64,000 nt of DNA from Candidatus Blautia excrementipullorum. Lineage in GTDB: Bacteria; Bacillota; Clostridia; Lachnospirales; Lachnospiraceae. The stretch spans positions 17,911-81,910 of the forward strand of contig DWYN01000087.1 in the NCBI GenBank assembly GCA_019118645.1. The letters run 5' to 3'. The notes below the pieces were generated by a model. It had not been told where the DNA came from, ran no database searches, and saw nothing but the letters and a program-made list of their open reading frames with translations. Below are positions 7,404-16,447 of this stretch, piece after piece. Both the position numbers and the translations under genes were made by a program. Every line of letters starts with the position of its first letter. The first letter of the stretch is position 1.

Positions 7404-8441
7404 ATGAACTACCAGAATGAAAAAAAATATATCGGCCACAAAGACCAGCTGATGAAGGTAAAGAGAATCAAAATGCAGGAAGGCAAGGCCAGCGGAGTTG
7501 ATATGATTGACGTACAGAACCGCTCCGGTATGCATTTTGATGTAAATGTAAGCCGTGGAATGGATATTCCGTATCTGGATTTCTGCGGAGAAAATGTCGG
7601 TTTTATTTCTCCCTGCGGCGTGGTGGCTCCGGAATATTTTGACGACAAGGAGCTGGGATTTCTGAAAAGCTTTACTGCAGGCTTTCTTACTACCTGCGGT
7701 CTGAAGGCGGCAGGGGCTCCCTGCGAATATGAGGGAACCGCCTATGGACTTCACGGAAATCTTTCTCATACGCCGGCGGAAGACGTAAGCTGCAGAATTG
7801 TGGAGGACGGTGAGGTGCCTGCTGCAGTCATCCGGGGAACAGTCCGTGACGCGGTGATTTTCGGAGATAAAATGACTCTGGAAAGAGAAATCAAATGTTT
7901 CTATAAAGAACGGAAATTTACACTTCATGACAAGGTGACGAACGATGGATATAAAAAAGTCCGCCAGATGATTCTCTATCACTGCAATATCGGTTATCCG
8001 ATTCTTACGCCGGACAGTGAAATCTATATCCCTTCTCTGGAAGTGAAAGCCCGCAACGCACATGCTCAGGAGGGAATTGACAGCTGGATGAAACTCCAGG
8101 AGGCAGATCCCGACTATGAAGAGATGTGCTATTACCATAAACTGAAACCGGATGAAAATAATCATGCAACAGCTGCGATCTATAATCCGGAATTAGAGCT
8201 TGGAATAGCCATTGAAATAGATCTGAGCACACTGGATCATTTCGTCCAGTGGAAGATGATGGGCGCCGGAGACTATGTGATGGGTCTGGAACCCGGCAAC
8301 TCCACCATTGACGGAATTGAGGACGCAGTAAACAACGGATCCATGAAATATCTGGAACCGGGAGAAAGCAGAGAATATCAGCTTACCTTCCACATCCTCA
8401 AAGGCAGGGAGAGCTTTGAAAAAATAAAGAAAAAACCCTGA
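7404..8441 (+). CDS. DUF4432 protein, aldose 1-epimerase-like
   Basis: 345 residues, with no signal peptide or membrane segment. The sequence fits the galactose-mutarotase-like beta-sandwich fold of the DUF4432 family: NVSRGMDIPYLDF near 50, YGLHGNLSHTPAED near 115, and MILYHCNIGYPILTP near 190, which carry the histidines expected around the sugar site. It starts 6 bases after fucU. Next to a FucU mutarotase it gives the cluster two unrelated epimerase-type proteins. Function as a sugar epimerase is from the fold; it is not shown directly. Confidence 0.75.
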   Translation: MNYQNEKKYIGHKDQLMKVKRIKMQEGKASGVDMIDVQNRSGMHFDVNVSRGMDIPYLDFCGENVGFISPCGVVAPEYFDDKELGFLKSFTAGFLTTCGLKAAGAPCEYEGTAYGLHGNLSHTPAEDVSCRIVEDGEVPAAVIRGTVRDAVIFGDKMTLEREIKCFYKERKFTLHDKVTNDGYKKVRQMILYHCNIGYPILTPDSEIYIPSLEVKARNAHAQEGIDSWMKLQEADPDYEEMCYYHKLKPDENNHATAAIYNPELELGIAIEIDLSTLDHFVQWKMMGAGDYVMGLEPGNSTIDGIEDAVNNGSMKYLEPGESREYQLTFHILKGRESFEKIKKKP

Positions 8442-8496
8442 ATACGATGTATACTAGTAAGAGCTATAGAGCAACAGAAAACAGGAGGTATGAAAG

Positions 8497-9798
8497 ATGA
8501 CAGAAAAAGAATTAATCATGAAAGCCGGCGAGGAGCTGGATGCAAAACTCGCTGAGGCAAAAAAGACAGGAAATCTTGTAGTAAAGGACGCGACAGAAGA
8601 TGAGAGCGTAATCCGTTCTACTTTTGAAAAGGGAGAAGGAATCTTCCGTCTGTTCCCGGCATTTGTACCGAGAAGATTCGGCAAAGCAGGACACAGACTG
8701 AAACTTCATCCGGATGATTACTTCGCATTCGGAATGGCAAGAGGCTCCATCACAGAGCGCTGGTTTGCTTCCACAATTGCTGCACAGAACGGAGAAACTG
8801 CAAAGGCTGACGAAGGTATGGCTTATGTATGTGTAGACTACAACAGCGATGAGAAATTCTCCTTAAGAGATGCGGTAAAGGTTCTTGGCGCAGAGCTGGT
8901 TGGAAAAGAGCTTATGGATAAATACAACGGATGGCCGATGTATTCCAAATTCTTTGATAATGAGAACCCGCTGTTCCACCATCTGCACCTGGGATTCGAA
9001 GATGCTGCCAGAGTAGGAAAACTGGGCAAACCGGAAAACTACTATTTCCCGAAACAGCTGAACAACTATTTCGGTGAAGCAAACTATACATATTTCGGAT
9101 TTGACCCGGATGTAGATCCTGAAGAGATCAAAGAGAGAATCCGTCATTTCGCAGATGACGATACAAGAATTACAGAGCTCTCCAGAGCATACAGAGTTGA
9201 GCTTGGCACAGGCTGGTACACACCGGCAGGCGTTATCCATGCACCGGCTTCTGTTCTGACCTATGAGCCGCAGTGGAACTCCGATGTAAACTCCGTATAT
9301 GAGAATATCGTATCCGGCGAGGTTTATCCTCCGGAAATGCTGGATGAAGAGCTTCCGGAAGACAAGAAGACAGTAGAGGATGTATTCAAACTTCTTGACT
9401 GGGAGAAGAACGTAGATCCGCATTACAAGAAACACTACTTCCGCAGACCAATCGTGGAGACAGAAACCGATCAGTATGTTCAGAAATGGATCACCTATGC
9501 AAACCCATATATCGCTGCAAAAGAGCTGACCGTATATCCGGGACAGACTGTAACGATTAAAGACGGAGCTGCTTATGGATGTATCTTCATTCAGGGCCAT
9601 GGAAAATTCGGCGTATATGCAGCAGAAGCTCCGACACTTCTTCACTTTGGCCAGCAGAGCACAGATGAATTCTTCGTTTCTGAAAAAGCTGCAACAGACG
9701 GCGTTACGATTACAAACATCAGCCCTGTAGAGCCTCTCGTTGTTCTGAAACACTTCGGACCGAACTGCCCGGGTGTTCCGCAGGAAGTTGCTGAATAA
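8497..9798 (+). CDS. Second bicupin putative sugar isomerase, paralogue of the first cluster gene
   Basis: 433 residues; a helical N-terminal extension of about 38 residues precedes a region collinear with the bicupin at 1855-3069. Shared blocks are KLHPDDYF, ERWFAST, WPMYSKFFDN, HHLH followed by E (likely metal ligands), GKPENYYFPKQLN, GVIHAPAS, TYEPQW, LDWEKNVDP and GHGKFG. All probable metal ligands are kept in both copies, so both are likely active. Start is ATG 8497 with AGGAGG. A strong terminator closes the unit at 9838-9879. The two copies may act on different sugars or form a heteromer; both ideas are inference. Confidence 0.65.
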   Translation: MTEKELIMKAGEELDAKLAEAKKTGNLVVKDATEDESVIRSTFEKGEGIFRLFPAFVPRRFGKAGHRLKLHPDDYFAFGMARGSITERWFASTIAAQNGETAKADEGMAYVCVDYNSDEKFSLRDAVKVLGAELVGKELMDKYNGWPMYSKFFDNENPLFHHLHLGFEDAARVGKLGKPENYYFPKQLNNYFGEANYTYFGFDPDVDPEEIKERIRHFADDDTRITELSRAYRVELGTGWYTPAGVIHAPASVLTYEPQWNSDVNSVYENIVSGEVYPPEMLDEELPEDKKTVEDVFKLLDWEKNVDPHYKKHYFRRPIVETETDQYVQKWITYANPYIAAKELTVYPGQTVTIKDGAAYGCIFIQGHGKFGVYAAEAPTLLHFGQQSTDEFFVSEKAATDGVTITNISPVEPLVVLKHFGPNCPGVPQEVAE

Positions 9799-9837
9799 TC
9801 AATTCTGAGCCTCCGAAAGGGCAGGCTTTGATGCAGG

Positions 9838-9889
9838 CAGCCCAGGATACTCCTCCCTTTTTCTATGTATTCTGGGCTGATTGTTTCTT
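9838..9889 (+). terminator. Rho-independent terminator after the second bicupin
   Basis: A 13-base stem, 9838-9850 with 9867-9879, with a single G-T wobble, followed by the T-rich ATTGTTTCTTT. It separates the import/isomerase unit from the kinase/epimerase unit. A TATAAT at 9911-9916 could be the -10 box of the next unit, but I see no good -35. Confidence 0.75.
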
Positions 9890-9996
9890 TATTATTTCAT
9901 GGGAAGGCAGTATAATTTTTATACAGAAAGCGGAAGAGAATATCTTTCTGCCGCTGCATAATACTGTGAAATAAGTTTAGAGAAAAGGAGTAAAAC

Positions 9997-11511
9997 ATGA
10001 AATATTTACTGGGAATTGATAATGGAGGAACTTTCTCCAAGGCAGCTATTTTTGATGTGGACGGAAATCAGATTTCCGTGGCAAGCGTTCCCACAGTCAC
10101 CCTTACGCCAAAGCCGGGATATACAGAAAAGGATCTGGACGAGCTTTGGGAAGTAAATGCGCAGGCAGTTCGGAATGCCATTGAAAAAAGCGGGATTGAT
10201 CCGAAGGATATTGCGGGAGTTTCTTTTTCCGGCGCGGGAAAAGGTCTTTATATGATCGGCTACGATGGAAAGCCCTCCTACAACGGAATCATGTCAACAG
10301 ATACGAGAGCCTGGGCGCAGGTAGAACAGTGGTATAAAGACGGAACCAATAAAAAGGTTTATGAAAAAACCTTCCAGGAAATCCTGGCTGTTCAGCCGGT
10401 AAGCCTTCTGGCATGGTTCAGAGACAATCAGCCGGAAGTTCTGAAAAACACGAAATATATTTTTGCAGTAAAGGATTATATCCGTTATATGCTTACCGGA
10501 GAGGCCTACAGTGAATATACAGACTGTTCCGGCGGAAATCTGGTAAACATGGTTACAAAACAGCATGACAGAGAACTGATGGCGCTTTACGGCCTGGAAG
10601 ACTGCTATGAAAAGCTTCCGCCTCTGAAATATTCCGCAGAGATCTGCGGCCATGTAACAAAAGAGGCCAGTGAGAAGACGCTCCTTCCGGAGGGAACTCC
10701 GGTGGCAGCCGGAATGTTTGACGTCAATGCCTGCGGCATTGCTTCCGGTCTGTCAGACGAAGAGCAGATGTGCATGATTGCCGGAACCTGGAGCATCAAT
10801 GAATTTATCAGAAAGACGCCGGTAACCAACGGTACTGTGGCTCTGAATTCCATGTTCTGTATGCCGGGATATTTCCTTATTGAGGAGAGCAGCCCCACAT
10901 CCGCAGGAAACATGGAGTGGTTCATCCGGAACCTGATGAATTACGAGAAGGAAGAAGCCAAGGCAAAAGGCGGCTCTGTATATGACATCACAAACGAGTG
11001 GGTGGCATCTATTGAGCCTCAGGACTGCAATGTGATCTTCCTGCCGTTTTTGAACGGATCCAATGAAGACGCTCTTGCCAAGGGAACCTTTGTGGGTCTG
11101 ACGGCTTACCATAATAAAAAACATATGCTTCGCGCAGTATATGAGGGAATTGTATTTTCACATGTGACGCATGTAAAGAAACTGCTCAGAAACAGAGAGG
11201 TGCCCAAGAGCATCCGCCTTTCCGGAGGCGCGGCAAATTCGGACGTATGGGTGCAGATCTTTGCGGACGCTCTTCAGATTCCCATTGACGTAGTCGGCGA
11301 TAAAGAGCTGGGAGCTCAGGGAGCGGCTATGGCAGCGGGAATTGCGGCCGGTATCTACAAAGATTATCAGGAAGCCATAAGCAGGACGGTGCATATTACC
11401 AAGACTGTAAATCCGCGTCCGGAATATAAAGAGATTTATGAAGAAAAGTATGCAACTTACCGTGCAGTAATCGACGGGCTGAGCAAAGCGTGGGAACATT
11501 TTAAAAATTAG
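9997..11511 (+). CDS. lyxK: L-xylulose kinase, LyxK-type FGGY kinase
   Basis: 504 residues with both FGGY kinase halves. It phosphorylates L-xylulose at C5. The assignment rests on blocks I recognise from Escherichia coli LyxK: SGAGKGLYMIGYDGKP, PVSLLAWF, PPLKYSAEICG, the FDVNACG active-site aspartate region, SPTSAGNMEWF, FLPFLNGSN and YEGIVFSHVTH. The N-terminal phosphate loop is GIDNGGTFSKA. Start ATG 9997 has AAAAGGAG ahead. A UlaE-type and an AraD-type epimerase follow in the same direction, which is the expected downstream route. A related 3-keto pentose substrate remains possible. Confidence 0.85.
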   Translation: MKYLLGIDNGGTFSKAAIFDVDGNQISVASVPTVTLTPKPGYTEKDLDELWEVNAQAVRNAIEKSGIDPKDIAGVSFSGAGKGLYMIGYDGKPSYNGIMSTDTRAWAQVEQWYKDGTNKKVYEKTFQEILAVQPVSLLAWFRDNQPEVLKNTKYIFAVKDYIRYMLTGEAYSEYTDCSGGNLVNMVTKQHDRELMALYGLEDCYEKLPPLKYSAEICGHVTKEASEKTLLPEGTPVAAGMFDVNACGIASGLSDEEQMCMIAGTWSINEFIRKTPVTNGTVALNSMFCMPGYFLIEESSPTSAGNMEWFIRNLMNYEKEEAKAKGGSVYDITNEWVASIEPQDCNVIFLPFLNGSNEDALAKGTFVGLTAYHNKKHMLRAVYEGIVFSHVTHVKKLLRNREVPKSIRLSGGAANSDVWVQIFADALQIPIDVVGDKELGAQGAAMAAGIAAGIYKDYQEAISRTVHITKTVNPRPEYKEIYEEKYATYRAVIDGLSKAWEHFKN

Positions 11512-11528
11512 AAAAAGGGGTAAAAGTT

Positions 11529-12500
11529 ATGTTTAAAATGGCAATTTTAGGCGCTGGCGCCATCGCACACAAAATGTCAAATACTATTTCTCAGATGGAT
11601 AATGTAGAACCGTACATTATCGCGGATGTAAATATCGAAAAAGCAAAAGAAGTAGGAGAAAAATACGGATATACAAAAATCTGCGGTTCTGTGGACGATA
11701 TTCTTGCAGACGATCAGGTAGACCTTGTATATATCGCGCTTCCCCATTCACTTCACTATAAATTTACAAAAATGTGCCTGGAAGGCGGAAAGAACGTACT
11801 TTGTGAAAAATCCTTTACAGTAAGCGCGTCTCAGGCAAAAGAGATTCTTTCTCTGGCAGAGGAGAAGAAACTTCTTCTCCAGGAGGCGATCTGGACAAGA
11901 TATATGCCTTCCAGAAAGATGATCGACGATATCATTGCCAGCGGTGTGATCGGAGAAGTTACTTCTCTGACGGCAAACCTCGGCTATGAGCTCAGTGCGG
12001 TTCCGAGAATCTGGGATGTAAACTCTGCCGGCGGCGCTCTGCTTGACTGCGGCGTTTACCTTGTTCATTTTGCACGCATGATTTTCGGCGACAACATCAC
12101 AGACATGAAGACTTCCGCTGTATTCCGCAACGGCGTTGACATGTGCGACAACATTACCATGATTTTCGACGACAGCAAGATGGCAACCATGCAGACGAAT
12201 GTTTATGCTGCACAGAACCGTTCCGCGGCAATATTCGGAACAAAGGGATACATTGAGATCACCAATATTAACAATCCTGAAAAGATTACCGTATTCAACG
12301 ATCAGTATGAGGAGGTAGCTTCCTATCTGCCGCCGCAGCAGATCACAGGATATGAGTATGAAGTGCTTGCCTGCATGCGGGCTATTGAAAACGGCGAGAT
12401 TGAGTGCCCGGAGGCTCCTCATGCGGAGACCATTAAGGTTATGGAAATTATGGACAGCATCCGTCAGTCCTGGGGATATGAAATTCCGCTGATTTCCTGA
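11529..12500 (+). CDS. Gfo/Idh/MocA-family NAD(P)-dependent oxidoreductase
   Basis: 323 residues. The N-terminal Rossmann fold shows GAGAIAHKM (residues 8-16), the IALPHSLHY block, and the CEKSF block containing the family's conserved lysine; the C-terminal half carries AIWTRYMPS and GGALLDCGVYLVHFARMIFG. This resembles the dihydrodiol/D-xylose dehydrogenase branch. It lies 17 bases after the kinase and before the two epimerases, so it probably oxidises a sugar or sugar derivative that feeds the same pathway. It has no obvious role in the kinase-epimerase route itself; substrate unknown. Confidence 0.85.
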   Translation: MFKMAILGAGAIAHKMSNTISQMDNVEPYIIADVNIEKAKEVGEKYGYTKICGSVDDILADDQVDLVYIALPHSLHYKFTKMCLEGGKNVLCEKSFTVSASQAKEILSLAEEKKLLLQEAIWTRYMPSRKMIDDIIASGVIGEVTSLTANLGYELSAVPRIWDVNSAGGALLDCGVYLVHFARMIFGDNITDMKTSAVFRNGVDMCDNITMIFDDSKMATMQTNVYAAQNRSAAIFGTKGYIEITNINNPEKITVFNDQYEEVASYLPPQQITGYEYEVLACMRAIENGEIECPEAPHAETIKVMEIMDSIRQSWGYEIPLIS

Positions 12501-12564
12501 TCCGTTTCGATTTTGCCGGCGTAAGCCAGTGTTTTAAATTCATAGATCAAAGCAGGAGAGCAGT

Positions 12565-13407
12565 ATGAGAGCATATACTTTAGGTTTGTATGAAAAAGCA
12601 ATGCCTTCCGACCTTACCTGGAAGGAAAAGCTGGAAACAGCCAAAGCGGCAGGTTATGATTTCGTTGAGATCAGTATTGACGAGACAGACGCGAAGCTTG
12701 CCCGTCTGGAGTGGACAAAGGAAGAACGTCTGGATCTTGTAAAGACCATGTATGAAGTGGGCCTTCCTATCCGCACCATGTGTCTGAGCGGCCATCGGAA
12801 ATATCCCATCGGCAGCAGCGATCCCGGAACCTGTGCGAGAGGAATGGAAATTATGGAAAAAGCCATTCAGCTTGCGGACGATCTGGGAATCCGCATTATC
12901 CAGCTTGCAGGATATGATGTTTACTATGAGGAATCTACGCCGGAAACAGTAAAACGATTCGGGGAAAACCTTGTGAAATGTGAACGCATGGCGGCCAAAA
13001 AAGGAATTGTCCTGGGATTTGAGACCATGGAGACGGAGTTTATGAATACGGTGGAAAAGGCGATGAAATATGTAAACCGTATCAATTCTCCTTATCTGGG
13101 AGTTTATCCGGATATGGGAAATATAACAAACGCAGCCAAGACCTACGGCACCGATGTGCTTGCAGATATCCGCACAGGCATCGGACATCTGGACGCTGTA
13201 CATCTGAAGGAAACCGTGCCCGGCGTATTCCGGGAGGTTCCCTTTGGAACAGGGCATGTGGATTTCCCCGCAGTGATTGCAGAGACGTGGAAAGCAGGAG
13301 TCCGCAGATATGTAACGGAATTCTGGTATACAGGCAACCCTGAGTGGAAGAAAGATCTGGATTTTGCGGTGGGAATGATGCGTCCTATTCTGGATGCCCA
13401 GGAATAA
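12565..13407 (+). CDS. ulaE: L-xylulose-5-phosphate 3-epimerase, UlaE/SgbU type
   Basis: 280 residues, an AP-endonuclease-like TIM barrel. It converts L-xylulose 5-phosphate to L-ribulose 5-phosphate. Blocks shared with UlaE: LGLYEKAMP at the start, GYDFVEISIDETD, MCLSGHRKYPIGS, IRIIQLAGYDVYYEE, the metal-ligand region LGFETMET, and HLDAVHLKETVPGVFREVPFG. Start ATG 12565 follows AGGAGAG. It takes the kinase product and hands its own product to the 4-epimerase next door. No lactonase UlaG, decarboxylase UlaD or PTS is nearby, so an ascorbate pathway is unlikely. Confidence 0.9.
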   Translation: MRAYTLGLYEKAMPSDLTWKEKLETAKAAGYDFVEISIDETDAKLARLEWTKEERLDLVKTMYEVGLPIRTMCLSGHRKYPIGSSDPGTCARGMEIMEKAIQLADDLGIRIIQLAGYDVYYEESTPETVKRFGENLVKCERMAAKKGIVLGFETMETEFMNTVEKAMKYVNRINSPYLGVYPDMGNITNAAKTYGTDVLADIRTGIGHLDAVHLKETVPGVFREVPFGTGHVDFPAVIAETWKAGVRRYVTEFWYTGNPEWKKDLDFAVGMMRPILDAQE

Positions 13408-13482
13408 AGACAGCAGAACTCAGAGATTGATGGAAGATTCTGAGATGCATGCGGCGGACGGTGCCGAAATCTCAGATACAAC

Positions 13483-13511
13483 TTGGCTTTCGGAGGCAAC
13501 AAGTATATAAT
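13483..13511 (+). promoter_or_regulatory. Possible promoter before the 4-epimerase gene
   Basis: TTGGCT (13483-13488) and TATAAT (13506-13511) with a 17-base spacer. The -10 is perfect; the -35 matches four of six positions. Confidence 0.45.
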
Positions 13512-13556
13512 AGAATACAGGAGCATCCGAAAATCATTTGTAAAGGAGAAAGAAAA

Positions 13557-14252
13557 ATGCTTGAAAAATTAAAAGAAGAAGTTTACAAAGCCAATATGGA
13601 TCTGCCGAAATATGGCCTCGTTACGTTTACCTGGGGAAATGTAAGCGGAATTGACAGAGAAAAGGGACTTTTTGTTATCAAACCCAGCGGAGTTGAGTAC
13701 GAGAAACTGAAACCGGAAGATATGGTAGTTGTGGATCTTCAGGGAAATAAGGTTGAGGGCGAATACAATCCGTCTTCCGACACAGCGACACATGTTGTTC
13801 TTTACAATGCCTTCCCAAATATCGGAGGAATTGTACATACCCATTCTCCCTGGGCTACAAGCTGGGCGCAGGCAGGAAGAGGAATTCCCTGCTATGGAAC
13901 CACACATGCAGACTATATTTACGGAGAAGTTCCCTGTGTGCGCAATCTGACAAAAGAAGAGATTGATGAGGCTTATGAGAAAAATACAGGCATTCTGATT
14001 GCCGACTATTTTAAGGACAAGGATTACGAGGCTGTTCCGGCAGTTCTCTGCAAAAATCATGGTCCTTTTACCTGGGGCAAGGATGCTCATGAAGCAGTTC
14101 ACAACGCAGTTGTCCTGGAGGAAGTTGCGAAGATGGCCTGCCGCTGCGAAATGATCAATCCGCAGGTAAAACCTGCTCCTCAGGAACTGCAGGATAAGCA
14201 CTACTACAGAAAGCACGGAGCAAACGCATACTACGGACAGATTACAAAATAA
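13557..14252 (+). CDS. araD: L-ribulose-5-phosphate 4-epimerase, AraD/UlaF type
   Basis: 231 residues of the class II aldolase fold. It converts L-ribulose 5-phosphate to D-xylulose 5-phosphate, the entry to the pentose phosphate pathway. The TWGNVSG block, the zinc-binding [14 protein letters not shown] and KNHGPFTWG are all present and typical of AraD/UlaF/SgbE. I place the start at ATG 13557, preceded by AAAGGAG; an in-frame start at 13449 would add 36 atypical residues. It is the last gene of the cluster, and no araA or araB is near, so it serves the L-xylulose route here. Confidence 0.9.
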   Translation: MLEKLKEEVYKANMDLPKYGLVTFTWGNVSGIDREKGLFVIKPSGVEYEKLKPEDMVVVDLQGNKVEGEYNPSSDTATHVVLYNAFPNIGGIVHTHSPWATSWAQAGRGIPCYGTTHADYIYGEVPCVRNLTKEEIDEAYEKNTGILIADYFKDKDYEAVPAVLCKNHGPFTWGKDAHEAVHNAVVLEEVAKMACRCEMINPQVKPAPQELQDKHYYRKHGANAYYGQITK

Positions 14253-14281
14253 TTTCCTGATTTTGTAAGTGCATAAAAAGA

Positions 14282-14332
14282 GCCGGGAAACAGAACCCGG
14301 CAGAAGAGGGGGATGCCGTACGGCATCCCCCT
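14282..14332. terminator. Two hairpins between convergent genes
   Basis: GCCGGG/CCCGGC (14282-14287 and 14296-14301), then a perfect 26-base palindrome at 14307-14332. They lie between the 4-epimerase gene and the opposite-strand HbpS-like gene and can serve both directions. T tracts are weak. Confidence 0.55.
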
Positions 14333-14380
14333 GCTGTTTCTGAAGAGAAGTCAGAATGTTTTCCTGAGTCCGGTCGCTTT

Positions 14381-14881
14381 CTATTCAGGAAGAGTGTAAG
14401 GATAATCGGGAGCTTCCGGACAGTTCAGATACTCTTTCAGACAGTTGACGACAAATTCATGATCCGCGATATGATAGAGATTGGAAGCGATCACTGCGCC
14501 GATTACCGGAGAGCTTCCTTTGATCCGGATGGGGAAGCCGCCTCCGCACAGAGCATAGTCGGCATCCGCAAGGCCGTGGGTGGCCGGAGTATCTCCGTCC
14601 TGTTCAAAAATCAGCGCGGACATAAGAGAGCTGCGCTCCATGAGTTTTACAGAATTGAATTTTCTCTCCATCCATTTCTGATTCAGTAGATTGGTTCCAT
14701 CCGGGCAGTGCTGAAACAAGATGCAGCCGTTATTCATCCGTATGGACACAGCGATTGTGATGTTGTGTTTCTGTGCATAGGAAACCATGCATGTTCCCAG
14801 TTCCCAGGCTACTTTGTGATTAAATTCGGGAAACTGCAGAAGCTCTTCTTGTTTTCGTAAGATATCCAGATTTTCAGACAT
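14381..14881 (-). CDS. HbpS/GlcG-like heme-degrading-domain protein, UPF0303 family
   Basis: 166 residues, cytosolic by sequence. It matches the UPF0303 branch of the HbpS/GlcG (DUF336) fold: VAWELGTCMVSYA near 25, ISIRMNNG-like strand, WMERKFNSVKLMERSS, and the Gly-rich GLADADYALCGGGFPIRIKGS. These proteins are small alpha-beta sandwiches, some of which bind heme; many lie near sugar genes and their role there is unsettled. The start is supported by AAGGAGG on the minus strand. It faces the sugar cluster and shares the terminator region with it. Confidence 0.75.
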   Translation of the reverse strand: MSENLDILRKQEELLQFPEFNHKVAWELGTCMVSYAQKHNITIAVSIRMNNGCILFQHCPDGTNLLNQKWMERKFNSVKLMERSSLMSALIFEQDGDTPATHGLADADYALCGGGFPIRIKGSSPVIGAVIASNLYHIADHEFVVNCLKEYLNCPEAPDYPYTLPE

Positions 14882-15085
14882 AATTTTTCCTCCTTTTATT
14901 TGGCAGTGAGAAAGGACATCTGTAAAGAAAAAGGTTTTTCCATATAAGAATATTATACAGGAAAGGGGCCTGATCAGGCAAGATAAAATATTCGGAATTG
15001 CTGAACTTTAGCATATTTTTTCGGCCTGCATGTGTTAATGTCAAGAAAATTACGAATGATTAGCATGTGCTGGGGTTCTGATTAT

Positions 15086-15337
15086 ATGAAGATTTACGAC
15101 TATCAGGGAAAGAAGAATGTGAGCGGCGATATGATCAGGCAGCTTCGCGTGAAAAAGAGGATGTCTCAGAGTGATCTGGCCGCCAGGCTTCAGGTGGAAG
15201 GCGTGATGCTGGAGAGAGACAGCATCAGCAGAATAGAGAGCGGAACGAGATTTGTAGCCGATTATGAACTGTTTATATTTGCGAAAATATTTGGCGTGGA
15301 CGTGGCAGAGCTGCTGGAAATTCAGGAAAAACCGTGA
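15086..15337 (+). CDS. XRE-family helix-turn-helix regulator
   Basis: A short DNA-binding protein of 83 residues from ATG 15086, or 101 from the in-frame GTG at 15032; neither start has a strong ribosome site. The Cro/CI-type domain covers most of the protein: MIRQLRVKKRMSQSDLAARL, then ISRIESGTRFVADYELFIFAKIF. There is no effector domain. It is divergent from the HbpS-like gene, from which 150 to 200 bases separate it, and may act on that shared region. Its target is not known. Confidence 0.8.
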   Translation: MKIYDYQGKKNVSGDMIRQLRVKKRMSQSDLAARLQVEGVMLERDSISRIESGTRFVADYELFIFAKIFGVDVAELLEIQEKP

Positions 15338-15361
15338 TTTTTAAAGACTGAAAAGGAAATA

Positions 15362-15411
15362 CAGAGAAGAAGGCGGAGATATCAGCTTCGGGCGATTTCT
15401 CTGCTTTTTTT
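15362..15411 (+). terminator. Terminator after the XRE gene
   Basis: CAGAGAA (15362-15368) pairs with TTCTCTG (15397-15403), followed by C and seven T. Ends the XRE transcript before cvfB. Confidence 0.6.
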
Positions 15412-15596
15412 CTGTCATTCGGACAGAGATTGTGCTACAATGAACATATGACCGGGCGGTACTGCCGCGGAATTATATTTGAAATTGTAAAAGAACCGCC
15501 GTCTGTGGAAAAATATGCGTTTTTCTGCGGCGGCAGCTGCATAAATAAAAAGAAAACAGAGAATGGCCGCCGGGAAGGCGGCAGAATGGAGAATAT

Positions 15597-16436
15597 ATGA
15601 TTGAACTGGGAAAGAAACAGAGGCTTCTTGTGGTGAAACCGGTGGAATTTGGAGTGTACCTTGGGGAGGATCCGGGGGCGGAGGCAAAGAACCGTGTGCT
15701 CCTTCCGGCGAAACAGGTGCCGGAGAATATCCGAGAGGGAGATTCGCTGGAGGTGTTTATTTATAAGGATTCCAAGGACCGTCTCATCGCAACAACTAGA
15801 GAACCGGTTTTGACAGTGGGAGAGACTGCTGTGTTAAAAGTGCGCCAGGTGACGAAAATCGGCGCTTTTCTTGACTGGGGCCTTGAAAAAGATCTTCTTC
15901 TGCCTTATCATGAGCAGACTGTCCGGGTGCATGAAGGACAGGAATGTCTTGTAGCTCTTTATGTGGACAAGAGCAGCCGTCTCTGCGCAACTATGAAAGT
16001 TTACCCTTATCTGGAGAAAAAATCACCTTATCAGAAAGGGGATCAGGTAAAAGGCCGTGTGTACCAGACAAGCGATAATTTCGGGGTCTTTGTGGCAGTG
16101 GACGACAAATATTCCGCCCTGATTCCGGCAAGGGAAACGGCAGGAAAGTATCGCCCGGGAACAGTTCTCGACCTTCGTGTCACAGAAGTGAAGGAGGACG
16201 GAAAACTGAATGTCACAGACAGAAAGAAAGCTTATCTCCAGATAAATGAAGATGCGGAGAATGTGCTGCAGGTGCTGCAGGAATTTGCAGGCGTGCTGCC
16301 CTTCGATGACAAAGCTGCCCCGGAGGTGATCCGGAGGGAGTTCGGGCTCAGCAAAAACGCTTTCAAGCGCGCGGTGGGCCATCTTCTGAAAGAAGGGAAA
16401 ATTGAAATCCGCGAACGAAAAATTTATCTGTTGTAA
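15597..16436 (+). CDS. cvfB: CvfB-family S1 RNA-binding protein
   Basis: 279 residues made of S1-like OB folds followed by a winged-helix C-terminal domain, as in CvfB/YitL. Repeated S1-type starts are visible: VKPVEFGVYLGED, VRQVTKIGAFLDWGLEKDLLLP and VYQTSDNFGVFVAVDDKYSALIP. The C-terminal wHTH carries FGLSKNAFKRAVGHLLKEGKI. CvfB is an RNA-binding regulator first described as a virulence factor in staphylococci; its exact role in clostridia is not known. Start ATG 15597 follows GGAG. It ends 11 bases before dnaE. Confidence 0.88.
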   Translation: MIELGKKQRLLVVKPVEFGVYLGEDPGAEAKNRVLLPAKQVPENIREGDSLEVFIYKDSKDRLIATTREPVLTVGETAVLKVRQVTKIGAFLDWGLEKDLLLPYHEQTVRVHEGQECLVALYVDKSSRLCATMKVYPYLEKKSPYQKGDQVKGRVYQTSDNFGVFVAVDDKYSALIPARETAGKYRPGTVLDLRVTEVKEDGKLNVTDRKKAYLQINEDAENVLQVLQEFAGVLPFDDKAAPEVIRREFGLSKNAFKRAVGHLLKEGKIEIRERKIYLL

Positions 16437-16447
16437 AGGATGGTATT

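Noticed and set aside
6687..8165. A 492-codon open frame on the minus strand
   Set aside because: Opposite the binding-protein tail, fucU and the DUF4432 gene. The Leu/Arg-rich end is just the complement of the GCAGCAG repeat.
9997..14252. An L-ascorbate (ula) operon
   Set aside because: LyxK replaces phosphorylation by a PTS, and no UlaABC, UlaG lactonase or UlaD decarboxylase is present; only the two last epimerase steps are shared.
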